This document shows, piece by piece, positions 9,701-18,387 of a stretch of DNA of 64,000 nucleotides. The notes beneath the pieces are model-generated. The model searched no databases, was not told the DNA's origin, and saw only the letters and a list, made by a program, of their open reading frames with translations. Each line of letters starts with the position of its first letter. Positions within the stretch are counted from its first letter, which is position 1. Location of the stretch: assembly GCA_019638495.1 (NCBI GenBank), contig JAHBTQ010000006.1, positions 124,001-188,000 of the forward strand, given 5' to 3'. Made by a program: the position numbers and the translations under genes. Origin of the DNA: Taibaiella sp. Its GTDB lineage: Bacteria; Bacteroidota; Bacteroidia; Chitinophagales; Chitinophagaceae.

Positions 9701-12700
9701 TATTAAGCAATACGCCTACGATGGATATGGAAACATTACCAGGACATCGGTAACGGCGTGGAATGGAACAACCGCAGAGACGCGTACCACGAACACTACG
9801 TACGATTTACGCGGCCGGTTTCCACTAACATTCGCTAATGCGAAGGGGCAGCTGTCGAGTAAGACGGTAGATTCTCTCCTTGGCAAAACGCTCACAGAAA
9901 CAGACCTCAATGGGCATGTAAAACGATTTTATTACGATGGTTTCGGGCGGCTGACAAAAACTGTCTTACCTGACGGAAACTGGGAATCTATTGACTATCG
10001 GAAGGCCGGTAGTTCGTTCCCGGCAACGCCCTCTCTCGCTATACATTTGCTATACAGACAATCAAGCTATGCCCCACCCGTCATCCAATACTATGACCTC
10101 TTTAACCGTGAATTACGATCGCAAAAAAGAGGTTTCGCTGGTCAAACCGTGTTTACTGACATTGTCTATGATGACCGGGGGCAAGTTGATCATCAATCCT
10201 TGCCTTATTTCGACACTGCTACTCCTGTTTATACCCAGTACTATTACGACATTGTTAACAGGAAGGTGAAGGTAGTGGAGCCGGGCAGCCGTATTGACAG
10301 TATATTATACAGGGGCCGGACAACCATTTACAAAAACGCCAAGGGCCAACGGAAGACCATTGTAAAAGATGCCAAAGGGAATATGACATCCGTGAAGGAC
10401 GAGCAAGGCAACATACTTGCATACGATTACGATGCCGCCGGCAGGATGCTGAAAACTACCGATCCTGCGGGCAACAACATTGTAATGACCTACGACATCC
10501 ACGGGAACAAAGTGAAGATGCAGGATCCGGATCTCGGTATCTACAGTTACGTAATTAACGGCTTTGGCGAGACAGTGAAACAAACCGACGCGGCGGGGCA
10601 TGTTATGACCATGAAGTATGACTCGCTCGGAAGGATGAAAATGCGCACAGAACCGGAGGGGATAACAACCTGGACCTATGATGGTCAACCTAATGGAATA
10701 GGCTTGCCGGGGACGGTAAGTGGTTATGGTGGGTATTCAGCAGTTTACGCCTACGACACCCTCAGCAGGATAATTAATGAAACGCAGACGATTGACAGCG
10801 CAACGTACAGTCAAGGGTATAGCTACGACACACTAGGCAGACTCAAAGAAACGATATACCCCTCTGGCTTCAAAACGAGGAACTTCTATAATGCCAATGG
10901 ATATTTAGACCAGGTAAAAAACGCCTCAACGGGTACCGTCTATTGGACAGCATCGGCCATGAATGCTAAAGGTGGCATAACGCGGCAACTATACGGCAAT
11001 GGAACTGAGGTTAATAAGGTATACGATACAAACACCGATCTTCTGGTTGGTGTGGATACAAGGCTGGGTGCCGCCTATCTGCAAAATATGGCGTTTGACT
11101 ATGACGCTCTTGGTAATCTTACGAAACGTAGAGACATTCTGTTAAGTGCGGAAGAACAGTTTACCTACGACAATCTGAACCGGGTGACAAAGACCCGTGT
11201 GACAGGAATGGACTCCGTGGTGCTGACGTACAACGCCATCGGGAACATAATGAGTAAAAGCGATGTAGGCACGTATCACTATGGTCCCGTGAATGCTGGT
11301 CCCCACCAGGTATTATCCGTAGACATGGTTAGTGGGCAATGTATTCCGAGTTTACTGATAAACACTTCGTACAACTCTTTCAGCAAAGTAAAGCAGATAT
11401 CCAAAGACTCCACTGTTGTTGACATATTCTACAACCCCAACAGGCAACGCTGCCTGCAGAAGATGTATGTAAGTGGCGTGCTTGCCAGGAAGAAAGTTTA
11501 TGTATCTGACATTTTCGAGAAAGAGGTAAAGGGTGGTGATACGATCATTACGAACTACATAAATACTCCCGAGGGAAAGATTGCAACTTATGTGACCCAT
11601 AGTACAGGGGCCATAGCACCCGCTGTGCACTACTTTCATCGCGACCATCTCGGTTCTACAGTCCTCATCACAGATGATACAGCCGGAGTTGTTGGGAAGT
11701 TTAGCTTTGACGCCTGGGGTAAACGCCGGAACGCCAACTGGAGCTCACTACTCACCGACACTTCATCATTGGCTGGCGAGCGGGGATTTACGGGACATGA
11801 GCATTACGATCTGTTCGACATCATTGACATGAATGGCAGGGTGTACGATCCCGTGCTTGGCAGATTCCTTTCTGCTGACCCCGTGATTCAGGACATGACC
11901 AACCTGCAATGCCTAAACCGGTATTCCTATTGCGCAAATAATCCGTTGTCCTTTACCGACCCAAGCGGATATTTCTCTTTGTCAAAATTATTTAAAGCTG
12001 TTACGAATACTATTAGTTCCATAGTTAAATATGCCGAACAAAATTGGAAAAGTATTGTTGCAAATGTTGTATTAAACTATTTTTTACCCGGTTCTGGAGT
12101 CCTCAATAACTTTGCAAGTTCTGTAACAGCGACATTAATCTCTGGCGGCAATTTGGGTGATGCCCTCAAAGCGGGCGTAAAAAATACAATAATTAGTGCG
12201 TTTAATGCAGTTGCTACTTTTGAAGTTGCGGAATACTTTCCAAGCGCTGATTTGGCGAATTCACACGCGACAGACATCGGGAATGTGGGCTACAAGATGA
12301 TAGGCCATGGCGTAGTGCAGGGCGTGAGCTCTATTGCAAATGGAGGAAAGTTTTTAAATGGATTTGCAGCTGGTGCGGCCGCAACTATCTCTGAATATCA
12401 AATTGGGGGAAGGGTATCTGCTATGGTAGCGGGTGGGACCGCCTCGGCCCTTACTGGTGGAAGTTTTGCAAATGGAGCAAGTTCTGGAGCATTTATTCAT
12501 ATGTATAATGCAGAAGGGTTGGTATCCGTGGTTCCCAAAATGATTAAAGGCGCATTTGAAAGTAGCCTAGCAGACTGGGGGCTGATGAGAACATATTTCC
12601 CACTAGGAGATTATTTACTTTCTGACAATCAATTTAATGATCTGGTTCATCTTGCCCATTTAACGCAAGTTTGCGTATCGCCAGGTGAATTTCAATATAA

Positions 12701-12896
12701 TTTTAGGAATACTTATTATGAGAACTTTATTGGAACTGGTTCCTTCATAATAAATGCTCAGGGCATACCAGTAGGTTTTCATGATACTTATAATTTTGAC
12801 CAAAACGACCTAAAGGATAGGAATAGTAAAGAAAAGGCCTTCAATGAAATTGGAAGGAAGCTTCAGGGACCTTTTCCGTATGAAATTAAATACTGA
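6786..12896 (+). CDS. RHS/YD-repeat polymorphic-toxin-like protein with SpvB and FG-GAP domains
   Basis: This is a 2036-residue protein. The start at 6786 is chosen because it gives a signal peptide (MVFSYKYTWLFVICLAVATS, then SYSQ); an upstream in-frame start at 6711 would add 25 residues that look non-coding. The order is: SpvB-like N-terminal domain (about 40-95, SIPLVLVPGTNGVQPPLSL), six or more FG-GAP/VCBS calcium-type repeats (about 345-640, for example DFNADGKPDI, DVNGDGRSDL, DFTGDGKVDV), then many YD repeats (about 885-1560) forming the RHS shell. The RHS core follows (about 1618-1725: DHLGSTVLITD, GRVYDPVLGRFLSADP, NRYSYCANNPLSFTDPSGYF). The last 312 residues form a variable tip with Gly/Ala-rich hydrophobic stretches and no toxin family I recognise. 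It heads an operon of secreted proteins. No obvious immunity gene follows. Confidence 0.9.
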   Translation: MVFSYKYTWLFVICLAVATSSYSQTYVAVPGDTSGYTPGSFTVNDAGAANYSIPLVLVPGTNGVQPPLSLVYNSQGGNGICGLGWSLSGLSAISRTAQTYAQDGQSLAITFTNTDRFALDGERLVLNDLSGPYGGSGSEYRTEQNSFSQVKAFGSLPSSPGTPLYFVVRTNSGNVMEFGTTADSRIGIRGGYVLNWLLSKVSDTKGNYYTFTYFKDSLTGEYYPTRIDYTGNSAAALMPYASVEFSYENRADSISRYLNGVAISANKKRLVSVKNYFGSTLVRAYYLTYQNSPSKISELVSVRECGTGGCHTPTTFSWANIDAPSFSTEDFNYISKTTSTDKIVSIDVDADGVQDILKVPQFGSGTVQAYVSNKNAGALGFINKPVVPFINVTQKFLTADFNADGKPDILLYDSTTSGDSKAYLNTDSIGATQVTFNYVVSPLPPIMVTGNKIVNAIDVNGDGRSDLLSFDPVSGFNYWMFSTTAGTAGMSFIPNGSLNYFANLITDVAMFQGAYQPFFADFTGDGKVDVLFWNPASGATKLYKNTQGFTPVTFILDTANFIPASQISTSGGSMRIADFNSDGLPDVLYYVKATGANYWWVNKGNRQFIAATASPTTLSSSISGGTDLLLQDFNCDGYADLVWFDKVTGQNKWFTNDGKLNFTQLPGTIVSASLLAGYDLTGLGNFSSKSNLDLFLFNNSATPKARILKGAKQFNSLMTRIESGNGQVVDVNYDLLTSDSVYFKYNDARYPLMDYQGTQFVVKDWQTDDGVGTKDSKWYKYFGGKINLAGRGFRGFSKVEVLDGKTSIVVSRTFLNDSNSWKYLNSPLLQTTTKLPTGVIISQTDITSGLTTFYDGKCYFSYVNRNRSKTYEVDGTFIDSTITTYNYDSYGNVISTVTDYGSGSKDSLVNVFDNSYTSNWLISRLLNAHLYRTVPGHPTIVKASGFTYDLAGGTGLMTSEVIEPDSSSTVKVIKQYAYDGYGNITRTSVTAWNGTTAETRTTNTTYDLRGRFPLTFANAKGQLSSKTVDSLLGKTLTETDLNGHVKRFYYDGFGRLTKTVLPDGNWESIDYRKAGSSFPATPSLAIHLLYRQSSYAPPVIQYYDLFNRELRSQKRGFAGQTVFTDIVYDDRGQVDHQSLPYFDTATPVYTQYYYDIVNRKVKVVEPGSRIDSILYRGRTTIYKNAKGQRKTIVKDAKGNMTSVKDEQGNILAYDYDAAGRMLKTTDPAGNNIVMTYDIHGNKVKMQDPDLGIYSYVINGFGETVKQTDAAGHVMTMKYDSLGRMKMRTEPEGITTWTYDGQPNGIGLPGTVSGYGGYSAVYAYDTLSRIINETQTIDSATYSQGYSYDTLGRLKETIYPSGFKTRNFYNANGYLDQVKNASTGTVYWTASAMNAKGGITRQLYGNGTEVNKVYDTNTDLLVGVDTRLGAAYLQNMAFDYDALGNLTKRRDILLSAEEQFTYDNLNRVTKTRVTGMDSVVLTYNAIGNIMSKSDVGTYHYGPVNAGPHQVLSVDMVSGQCIPSLLINTSYNSFSKVKQISKDSTVVDIFYNPNRQRCLQKMYVSGVLARKKVYVSDIFEKEVKGGDTIITNYINTPEGKIATYVTHSTGAIAPAVHYFHRDHLGSTVLITDDTAGVVGKFSFDAWGKRRNANWSSLLTDTSSLAGERGFTGHEHYDLFDIIDMNGRVYDPVLGRFLSADPVIQDMTNLQCLNRYSYCANNPLSFTDPSGYFSLSKLFKAVTNTISSIVKYAEQNWKSIVANVVLNYFLPGSGVLNNFASSVTATLISGGNLGDALKAGVKNTIISAFNAVATFEVAEYFPSADLANSHATDIGNVGYKMIGHGVVQGVSSIANGGKFLNGFAAGAAATISEYQIGGRVSAMVAGGTASALTGGSFANGASSGAFIHMYNAEGLVSVVPKMIKGAFESSLADWGLMRTYFPLGDYLLSDNQFNDLVHLAHLTQVCVSPGEFQYNFRNTYYENFIGTGSFIINAQGIPVGFHDTYNFDQNDLKDRNSKEKAFNEIGRKLQGPFPYEIKY

Positions 12897-12901
12897 TTAT
12901 C

Positions 12902-13777
12902 ATGAAATATATTTTCTATTTTATATTAATAGCTTCTATAGATTGCAAATCGCAAACAATAGATTTCTCGTATGACGCCTCCGGTAATCGCCTTACAAAA
13001 CAAATCCTAGGCACTAAACCCATCGCAACGGTTACAGGTGACACCTTGGCTTGCCAAGGCGATATAGTTACATATACGGCAAGCGGCGGTACAAGTTACG
13101 CATGGAGCAATGGAGCCACTGATAGTGTGATGCACGCCCTGGCTGATACCTCTACAACTTTTATTGTCGGCGTAAGCAATACATTTGGCTGTCACGATAC
13201 CGCCGCAGTGAGGTTGCATGTTTTTTCCGTGGCCGCAAGTGGCCCCATCGTCGGCCCCTCTCTGATAGCTCTTACTTCCGTGCCACGATATGACACTTTC
13301 ACCGCGCCGTCGCATATCGGGTCGGTTTATCATTGGTCGGCAACTAACGGATCTGTCGTGTCTGGTACTGGCAGCAACCAGGTGGTAATTGAGTTTACTA
13401 CTCCCGGTACCGGTTACATTTCCGTTTATGAATCCTTATACGGTGATTCGTGTTCGTCCATGCCATATGACTACGCCATTACGGTGGTAGAAGCAAGTGT
13501 AGTAACAAGTGTTAGCGAGGGAGAGTCAAGGTTCAACGTATATCCTAATCCGTCGCAGGGCAGTTTATGGGTTGATTTTGAATCTACCAGGAACGCGCCT
13601 GTGAAGCTCTCAGTCGTTAATATGCTCGGATCTGTGATCTATCAGAATGTTTACCCGGAAGAATCTCAGTATCATATCCCAGTGGCTGCTGACATTTTTC
13701 CCGTGCCCGGATTTTATACAATTCAATTAATAACCCAATCTGGAACTTTATCAAAAAAGATAACCGTACTAAAATAG
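12902..13777 (+). CDS. Secreted Ig/PKD-like protein with T9SS sorting domain
   Basis: This 291-residue protein begins 5 nt after the RHS stop, so it is in the same operon. After a short signal peptide it has a stray YD-type motif (DFSYDASGNRLTKQ), which looks like a leftover of an RHS repeat. Two Ig/PKD-like modules follow (TYTASGGTSYAWSNGA; YHWSATNGSVVSGTGSNQVV), and then a type A sorting domain (FNVYPNPSQGSLWVDF ... KKITVLK). It is expected at the cell surface via T9SS. A scaffold or partner role for the RHS protein is inference from operon position only. Confidence 0.8.
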   Translation: MKYIFYFILIASIDCKSQTIDFSYDASGNRLTKQILGTKPIATVTGDTLACQGDIVTYTASGGTSYAWSNGATDSVMHALADTSTTFIVGVSNTFGCHDTAAVRLHVFSVAASGPIVGPSLIALTSVPRYDTFTAPSHIGSVYHWSATNGSVVSGTGSNQVVIEFTTPGTGYISVYESLYGDSCSSMPYDYAITVVEASVVTSVSEGESRFNVYPNPSQGSLWVDFESTRNAPVKLSVVNMLGSVIYQNVYPEESQYHIPVAADIFPVPGFYTIQLITQSGTLSKKITVLK

Positions 13778-13783
13778 AGAGTT

Positions 13784-15943
13784 ATGAAACTAAAATTACA
13801 CCTGCTACTTCTCGCGCTGTTCTTCGCAACATTTGCTTCAGCCCAGAAGATGAATTTACAGGGAAAAATCTCAAGGAGTGGCAGTCATGAATCAGGGAAG
13901 CACTATATGGAATTCCTTATTGCTGCTCCCGGCCCTACATGGTTTGGAACCGATTCTGTAAATGTTGTAAACGGTTACTACTCAGTTCAACTGGGTACTA
14001 TCACCAATCCCATTCCTATAGACCTGTTTTACACATATCCGGAGAGAAAAATGCTGGTGAAGTTTGACGGGTATGTCATAGACACGGTAACTCTTCTGGC
14101 GCCGTTTGAAAGAGACCTGCGAATAGCAAGCTATATACACGACAGTGTTAGCTGGGCTTATATACGCGGCATACCCGTGCTGGATACAAGTTTTTCCAAT
14201 GAAATACAGGCGCTGAGTATGGTAGGAGATACACTGAAACTTAGTAATGGCGGTTTTGTATTGCTACCCAATATATCGAATTACATCGGCGACAGCGTTA
14301 CGTGGAACAGAGTTCATAATAAGCCAACGGTAGATACCAGCTTCACAAATGAGTTGCAAAATCTGTCATATTCCAATGATTCAGTAAGAATAAGCAACGG
14401 CAACGTTATCGTGCTACCCAGCGTGTCTGGCTACGTACGGGATAGTGTGAAGTGGACCAACGTGCGAGGGAAACCAACTGTGGATACCAGCTTCACAAAC
14501 GAGATCCAAACATTGTCTTTTTCGAATGACACAATAAGGATAAGTAATGGAAACAACATCGTGATACCAAGTGTTTCAGGGTATGTAAGAGATAGCGTGA
14601 AGTGGGTAAATGTGCGCGGCAAACCGACTGTTGATACCAGCTTTACTAACGAAATTCAAACGCTATCTCTTGTCAGTGACACGTTGCGGATCAGTAATAG
14701 TAACTATGTCAGAATACCAGGCATCGTAGCGGCCACGCAAACACTAACCTTAACCCATGATACATTGAAGATCAGCAACGGAAATTACGTTCTCCTTCCC
14801 AAGGCTAAGGACACGCTAAGTGGCACAGTGATAAACGGAAAGTTGACAGTAATTGACACATCGACAACCAGTCTTGTTTCTACTATTCCTGGTTCCGGCT
14901 CCTGGTTTACTTTCCCGGCGTCTCCATTAACTGGTATTTGGCAGTCTTTCAAGGCTACCGGGAATGGAAAGCTGAAACGCATAAATGTTTACATGGCATC
15001 TAGTACAGGAAGTGTGCTGTTCACGTTCTATAACGGTCAGGGGACAACTACACCTTCGATAATATCACCAATTACACTACCCTGCCCTATCGCTTTCGGT
15101 CTTTGTTCGTTCGACGTTTCATCTTTCAATTTGACCGTAACTAGTGGAAGTGTTTACACGTTCTGCTTTGTTCCATCGGTTGGTGGGCAGGTTACGGCAT
15201 TGCTTCAGGGAGATGTATATTCCTCGGGGATTGAGGGGACATTTATCCCTTCCTCCTCTTCCACTACAACAAATTATGGGGCGGACCTCGCTTTTTCAGT
15301 AGAGGTTGACAATACTATGCCACCTCGATTGACATTTAACTCCACTGGCTACGTCGGTATTGGCACTAGTACGCCAACCGCCCAGCTCGAAGTAAAAGGA
15401 CGAGTCAAAGACCAAACGGGTTTTCTAATGCCGGTAGGTAGTGTAATCGCCTTTGCTGGAAGAAATATTCCCGAGGGTTGGCTGCTTTGTGACGGCAGGG
15501 CTATCAGCCGTACCACTTACGCTGATTTGTTTCAGGAAATAGACACCCTCAACGGGCATGGAGACATGGTAAGCACATTTAACATTCCAGACTGTCGGGG
15601 TCAGTTTTTGCGAGGCGTAGACAATTCGCCAAACGTTGGCCCGTCTGGAACCGACCCAGACAGGTCAATAAGGACACCTGCGGGAGGAGCCTACGGTGGC
15701 AACAGTGGCAACAGTGTTGGCTCAAAACAAGACGAGGCAATAAAACAGCACACCCATCAGATTCAAGCACAAGGCAACGCTTTTGGAAGAAACGGAATCG
15801 TGCCGCCTTCGGGCTTCTGGAGTAGTTCTGGTGACGTTATAAACAGCTACGGGGCCACACTTAATACAGTCTCACCCAACCCATCTTTGTCAAATGAAAC
15901 GCGACCTAAGAATACATATGTCTACTACATCATAAAATACTAG
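13784..15943 (+). CDS. Secreted fibre-like protein with internal repeats and phage tail-collar domain
   Basis: This 719-residue protein has a signal peptide (ending FASAQ). Residues about 120-320 hold four to five copies of a unit of about 45 residues, built on DSVKW.NVRGKPTVDTSFTNE, then a variant of IQTLS.SNDT, then RISNGN and a short hydrophobic end. Such units are typical of trimeric phage or bacterial fibres. The C-terminus has VGIGTSTPTAQLEVKG followed by a phage tail-collar domain (PVGSVIAFAGRNIPEGWLLC; CRGQFLRGVDN), as in phage fibres. It has no T9SS tail. It lies 6 nt after the previous gene and 2 nt before the next, so it is a full member of the RHS operon and may form a fibre displayed with it. 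Confidence 0.8.
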   Translation: MKLKLHLLLLALFFATFASAQKMNLQGKISRSGSHESGKHYMEFLIAAPGPTWFGTDSVNVVNGYYSVQLGTITNPIPIDLFYTYPERKMLVKFDGYVIDTVTLLAPFERDLRIASYIHDSVSWAYIRGIPVLDTSFSNEIQALSMVGDTLKLSNGGFVLLPNISNYIGDSVTWNRVHNKPTVDTSFTNELQNLSYSNDSVRISNGNVIVLPSVSGYVRDSVKWTNVRGKPTVDTSFTNEIQTLSFSNDTIRISNGNNIVIPSVSGYVRDSVKWVNVRGKPTVDTSFTNEIQTLSLVSDTLRISNSNYVRIPGIVAATQTLTLTHDTLKISNGNYVLLPKAKDTLSGTVINGKLTVIDTSTTSLVSTIPGSGSWFTFPASPLTGIWQSFKATGNGKLKRINVYMASSTGSVLFTFYNGQGTTTPSIISPITLPCPIAFGLCSFDVSSFNLTVTSGSVYTFCFVPSVGGQVTALLQGDVYSSGIEGTFIPSSSSTTTNYGADLAFSVEVDNTMPPRLTFNSTGYVGIGTSTPTAQLEVKGRVKDQTGFLMPVGSVIAFAGRNIPEGWLLCDGRAISRTTYADLFQEIDTLNGHGDMVSTFNIPDCRGQFLRGVDNSPNVGPSGTDPDRSIRTPAGGAYGGNSGNSVGSKQDEAIKQHTHQIQAQGNAFGRNGIVPPSGFWSSSGDVINSYGATLNTVSPNPSLSNETRPKNTYVYYIIKY

Positions 15944-15945
15944 TT

Positions 15946-16467
15946 ATGAAGAGGAGTCTACAAATCGTTTTGTTCTGTCTGTTGACAACATCTAGTTACT
16001 GTCAGGATATTGAAGAAAAAACAGTAACCCCTATGGGAGGCTCAGTGCGATTGGGTGGATGCGGCGAGGCTGATTTCTCGCATATCTGTGTCGCAGGAGA
16101 ATTTGCCGCTAGCGGACTGTTTAGCACAGGTGTTTATAGCGGTAATTTCGGGTACCTCAGTGAGACAGATACTTTTAATGCACCGTGTGCTACAGAGACA
16201 GTCGCAGAAATTGTGTATTCGTCTAATAGGATAAGTGTGTTTCCCAATCCTAATTCAGGGAACTTCTCTGTAAGAATAGAAGCAGTACAGAATCACAACG
16301 CTTCCTTACGTTTAACTGATCTATTGGGCCGAGAATTAGAGCTGCGGGATGTTGCGCTCACTGCCGGAGATAATATGTTTGAATATTTGACTTTTGCTCC
16401 GGGAGTTTACTTCCTGACTTACATGTCAGTGCAAAGTAGAGCGACGATAAAGGTTGTTGTTGAATGA
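15946..16467 (+). CDS. Small secreted protein with T9SS sorting domain
   Basis: This is a 173-residue protein with a signal peptide (MKRSLQIVLFCLLTTSSYCQ), a short middle (VRLGGCGEADFSHICVAGEF) and a type A sorting domain (ISVFPNPNSGNFSVRI ... TIKVVVE). It starts immediately after the tail-collar gene's stop and closes the RHS operon. The function is unknown. It resembles the small cargo protein at 4361-4876 in layout. Confidence 0.75.
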   Translation: MKRSLQIVLFCLLTTSSYCQDIEEKTVTPMGGSVRLGGCGEADFSHICVAGEFAASGLFSTGVYSGNFGYLSETDTFNAPCATETVAEIVYSSNRISVFPNPNSGNFSVRIEAVQNHNASLRLTDLLGRELELRDVALTAGDNMFEYLTFAPGVYFLTYMSVQSRATIKVVVE

Positions 16468-16499
16468 TGATGTTCTAAAACCCACACTTGATTTTAGTA

Positions 16500-16521
16500 T
16501 ATTTAAGGCATGCCTTAAATA
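16500..16521. repeat. 22-bp perfect palindrome after the RHS operon
   Basis: The sequence from T16500 to A16521 is its own reverse complement, centred on GGCATGCC. It lies 33 nt after the last operon stop. There is no T run on either side, so it is more likely a protein-binding site than a standard terminator. Confidence 0.6.
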
Positions 16522-16533
16522 CAGAAATTATCT

Positions 16534-16592
16534 TCGGACTGGGCTTTCTAGTTTGTCCGATTCGCTTTCGTAGAGAATCCGTAGAGAAAAAA
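16534..16592 (+). repeat. Direct repeat copy 2 (possible att site) after the RHS operon
   Basis: Positions 16555-16592 are identical over 38 bp to 6524-6561, including the CGTAGAG pair. The preceding CGGAC...GTCCG hairpin is kept although its loop sequence differs. Recombination between the two copies would release a circle of about 10.03 kb carrying the whole RHS operon. Confidence 0.7.
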
Positions 16593-16637
16593 CTTGCTCC
16601 CGAAACATTTGCTGTAAAGTGGCTTGTACCCCATATA

Positions 16638-16668
16638 TTGTGTGGGCGAACAAGGCTTCGTATCTTTG
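16638..16668 (+). promoter_or_regulatory. Strong Bacteroidota-type promoter with no immediate gene
   Basis: TTG at 16638-16640, a 20-nt spacer and TATCTTTG at 16661-16668 fit the consensus. The next gene starts about 370 nt downstream, so it drives either a long leader or a small RNA. Confidence 0.5.
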
Positions 16669-16669
16669 T

Positions 16670-17042
16670 ATTTGTGAAAAACTAATGACTATAGAGTAAA
16701 AAGGACCAGAACATTTATATAAAAGAGTAGCGTAGCTACTTTCCCGCATCGAAGAAACCGCGAATTTTTTATGTGCAAAGGGAATAGTAGGACTCCGCGC
16801 CCGAAAAGGGCGTGGTCTTCCTGCATTCTAGTTGCACAGGGCTTCGCGGTCCCGTTCGGTGCTAGATGTAGGCTAGAGGCCCGCCCTCTTTTCATTCATA
16901 GCACTTTACCGCCATCGGAACCTCTGGCAACACTACCAAATGTTGCTGTTCACTTTGAAGTTGATTTGCCCCGCTGTCAGACCTCCACCGTAGGTCGCTC
17001 AAAATCGTATTCGGGACATTTTATCACTTCAAAACATAATAG
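16670..17042 (+). other. Gene-free stretch with hairpins; possible leader or small RNA
   Basis: No convincing ORF is present. Two hairpins are visible: AGTAGC-GTA-GCTACT at 16726-16740, and CCGCGCCC-GAAAA-GGGCGTGG (one G-T pair) at 16795-16815. With the promoter at 16638-16668 this could be a structured 5' leader of the SHOCT gene or a separate RNA. I cannot decide from sequence alone. Confidence 0.25.
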
Positions 17043-17543
17043 ATGGATTCGCAATTATTTAAAACAAAGTATTATTTGAGGGTGTTGGGCAAAGATTACA
17101 ATCCCTTTACCCCGGACATACTCTCCATCGACGATCATATGATTGTCCATAAGCGCCGGAACTGGCACCTGATATCTGTCGACACCCAGTCCTATCACTT
17201 TCAGAACGTCATAGGTATCGAGGTGAATAAAGGACTCATTGGTGCAAGTTTGGCAATTGAAACCAGTGGGTCCGGTAAGATTGTTGTTAAGGGATTCTCC
17301 AAAAGGACTGCAAATGCTATAAGAGAATTGTGCAGCGCTTACATCTCCAAAAATTCCCATCGTAGCGGTACTGAAAATCTGGCTAACGCAGTCGTAGGGG
17401 CGATAAACAGAAACGCAAGTAACTCCGCTCCGAGTGTCGCCGATGAACTTCGAAAGCTAAAACAATTGCTTGACGACGGGATCGTTACTCAGGACGAATT
17501 TGATACCCAAAAATCACGTTTGCTAAACCGCAACAACAGCTAA
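17043..17543 (+). CDS. SHOCT-domain protein with PH-like N-terminal domain
   Basis: This is a 166-residue protein. The N-terminal 95 residues are beta-rich and resemble a bacterial PH-type fold (RNWHLISVDTQSYHFQNVIG). The C-terminus is a SHOCT domain (VADELRKLKQLLDDGIVTQD followed by EFDTQKSRLL), a short helical oligomerisation or targeting motif. There is no signal peptide, so it is probably cytoplasmic. The next gene is 18 nt downstream and likely co-transcribed. No specific function can be assigned. Confidence 0.7.
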   Translation: MDSQLFKTKYYLRVLGKDYNPFTPDILSIDDHMIVHKRRNWHLISVDTQSYHFQNVIGIEVNKGLIGASLAIETSGSGKIVVKGFSKRTANAIRELCSAYISKNSHRSGTENLANAVVGAINRNASNSAPSVADELRKLKQLLDDGIVTQDEFDTQKSRLLNRNNS

Positions 17544-17561
17544 CACCTAAACGAAAGAACA

Positions 17562-17972
17562 ATGAATCAAATCAAAATATTGTCCATAGTCGCATTGGTA
17601 ACACTTTCTTTTACTGCATCGGCGCAACGTTATGTCACCAGCTCAATTAGTGAGTACCAGCAACTTTATGGTAAAAAGTACACCCTTGTTAAGACAGTCC
17701 TTTACGAGGAGTACATTTTTGAATTTTCGAAGGAGAGGGCCTATTCCGACTTCTTTGCAAGTTGCTCCAGGAATAAGGTGCTTAAGATTACCAAGACAGG
17801 GAATGAAACTAAGTACCTTCTGGAACCTCTGACCTGTATTCCTGAACAGCCGTATACAATAGCTGTCAACGGAGATTTTGTCATCTGCTACAGGCGTAAC
17901 GGTCAGACTATGTTCAAACTTAAGATTATTAAGAAAACAAACGACACCGAAGAGTTGGGCTGGTATGACTAG
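17562..17972 (+). CDS. Small secreted protein of unknown function
   Basis: This 136-residue protein has a clear signal peptide (MNQIKILSIVALVTLSFTAS, then AQ). The mature part is beta-rich with charged residues and two to three cysteines (FASCSRNKVLKI; PLTCIPEQPY; FVICYRRNG). There is no T9SS tail, so it is probably periplasmic. I recognise no family. It follows the SHOCT gene closely, and the pair may work together. Confidence 0.6.
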   Translation: MNQIKILSIVALVTLSFTASAQRYVTSSISEYQQLYGKKYTLVKTVLYEEYIFEFSKERAYSDFFASCSRNKVLKITKTGNETKYLLEPLTCIPEQPYTIAVNGDFVICYRRNGQTMFKLKIIKKTNDTEELGWYD

Positions 17973-18352
17973 CTCTAGTAGGTCCAAAGAAATACCCTCT
18001 GATGGAATTAAATTGTTTAACATTTACTGACAAGGCATCCCTGGAACTCAGCTGGGGTAGGGGCGAGACTCCGAATATATCTTCCTTGCACCGGAAGGGC
18101 ATTTCCTTTGCTCCGAAGGGTGCTGGCAATAGTAACATGGGGGAGCAGGGAGGTGCTGTCAAAGAAATGTCGTCGCGTTGTCGAGCTACATTATTGATTT
18201 CGGTTTGCCTTGCGGAAGACAGACGGTATATACTTGTGCGATTAAATTCCCTGTATTTTTTTTGTAGGGTCGGAAACGGATCCGTGAACCAAATTTGTTC
18301 GAATGAAGAGTCCACCGGGATACTATAATCAACGTCGTCACTTTCTATCGAG

Positions 18353-18387
18353 AACCTCCCTGAGCATTGCCTCTGGGAGGTTTTTGG
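18353..18387 (+). terminator. Probable Rho-independent terminator
   Basis: AACCTCCC (18353-18360) pairs with GGGAGGTT (18375-18382), and T-rich sequence follows. It lies about 380 nt after the stop at 17972, in a stretch (17973-18433) where I see no gene, and it insulates the repeat-containing leader downstream. Confidence 0.6.
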
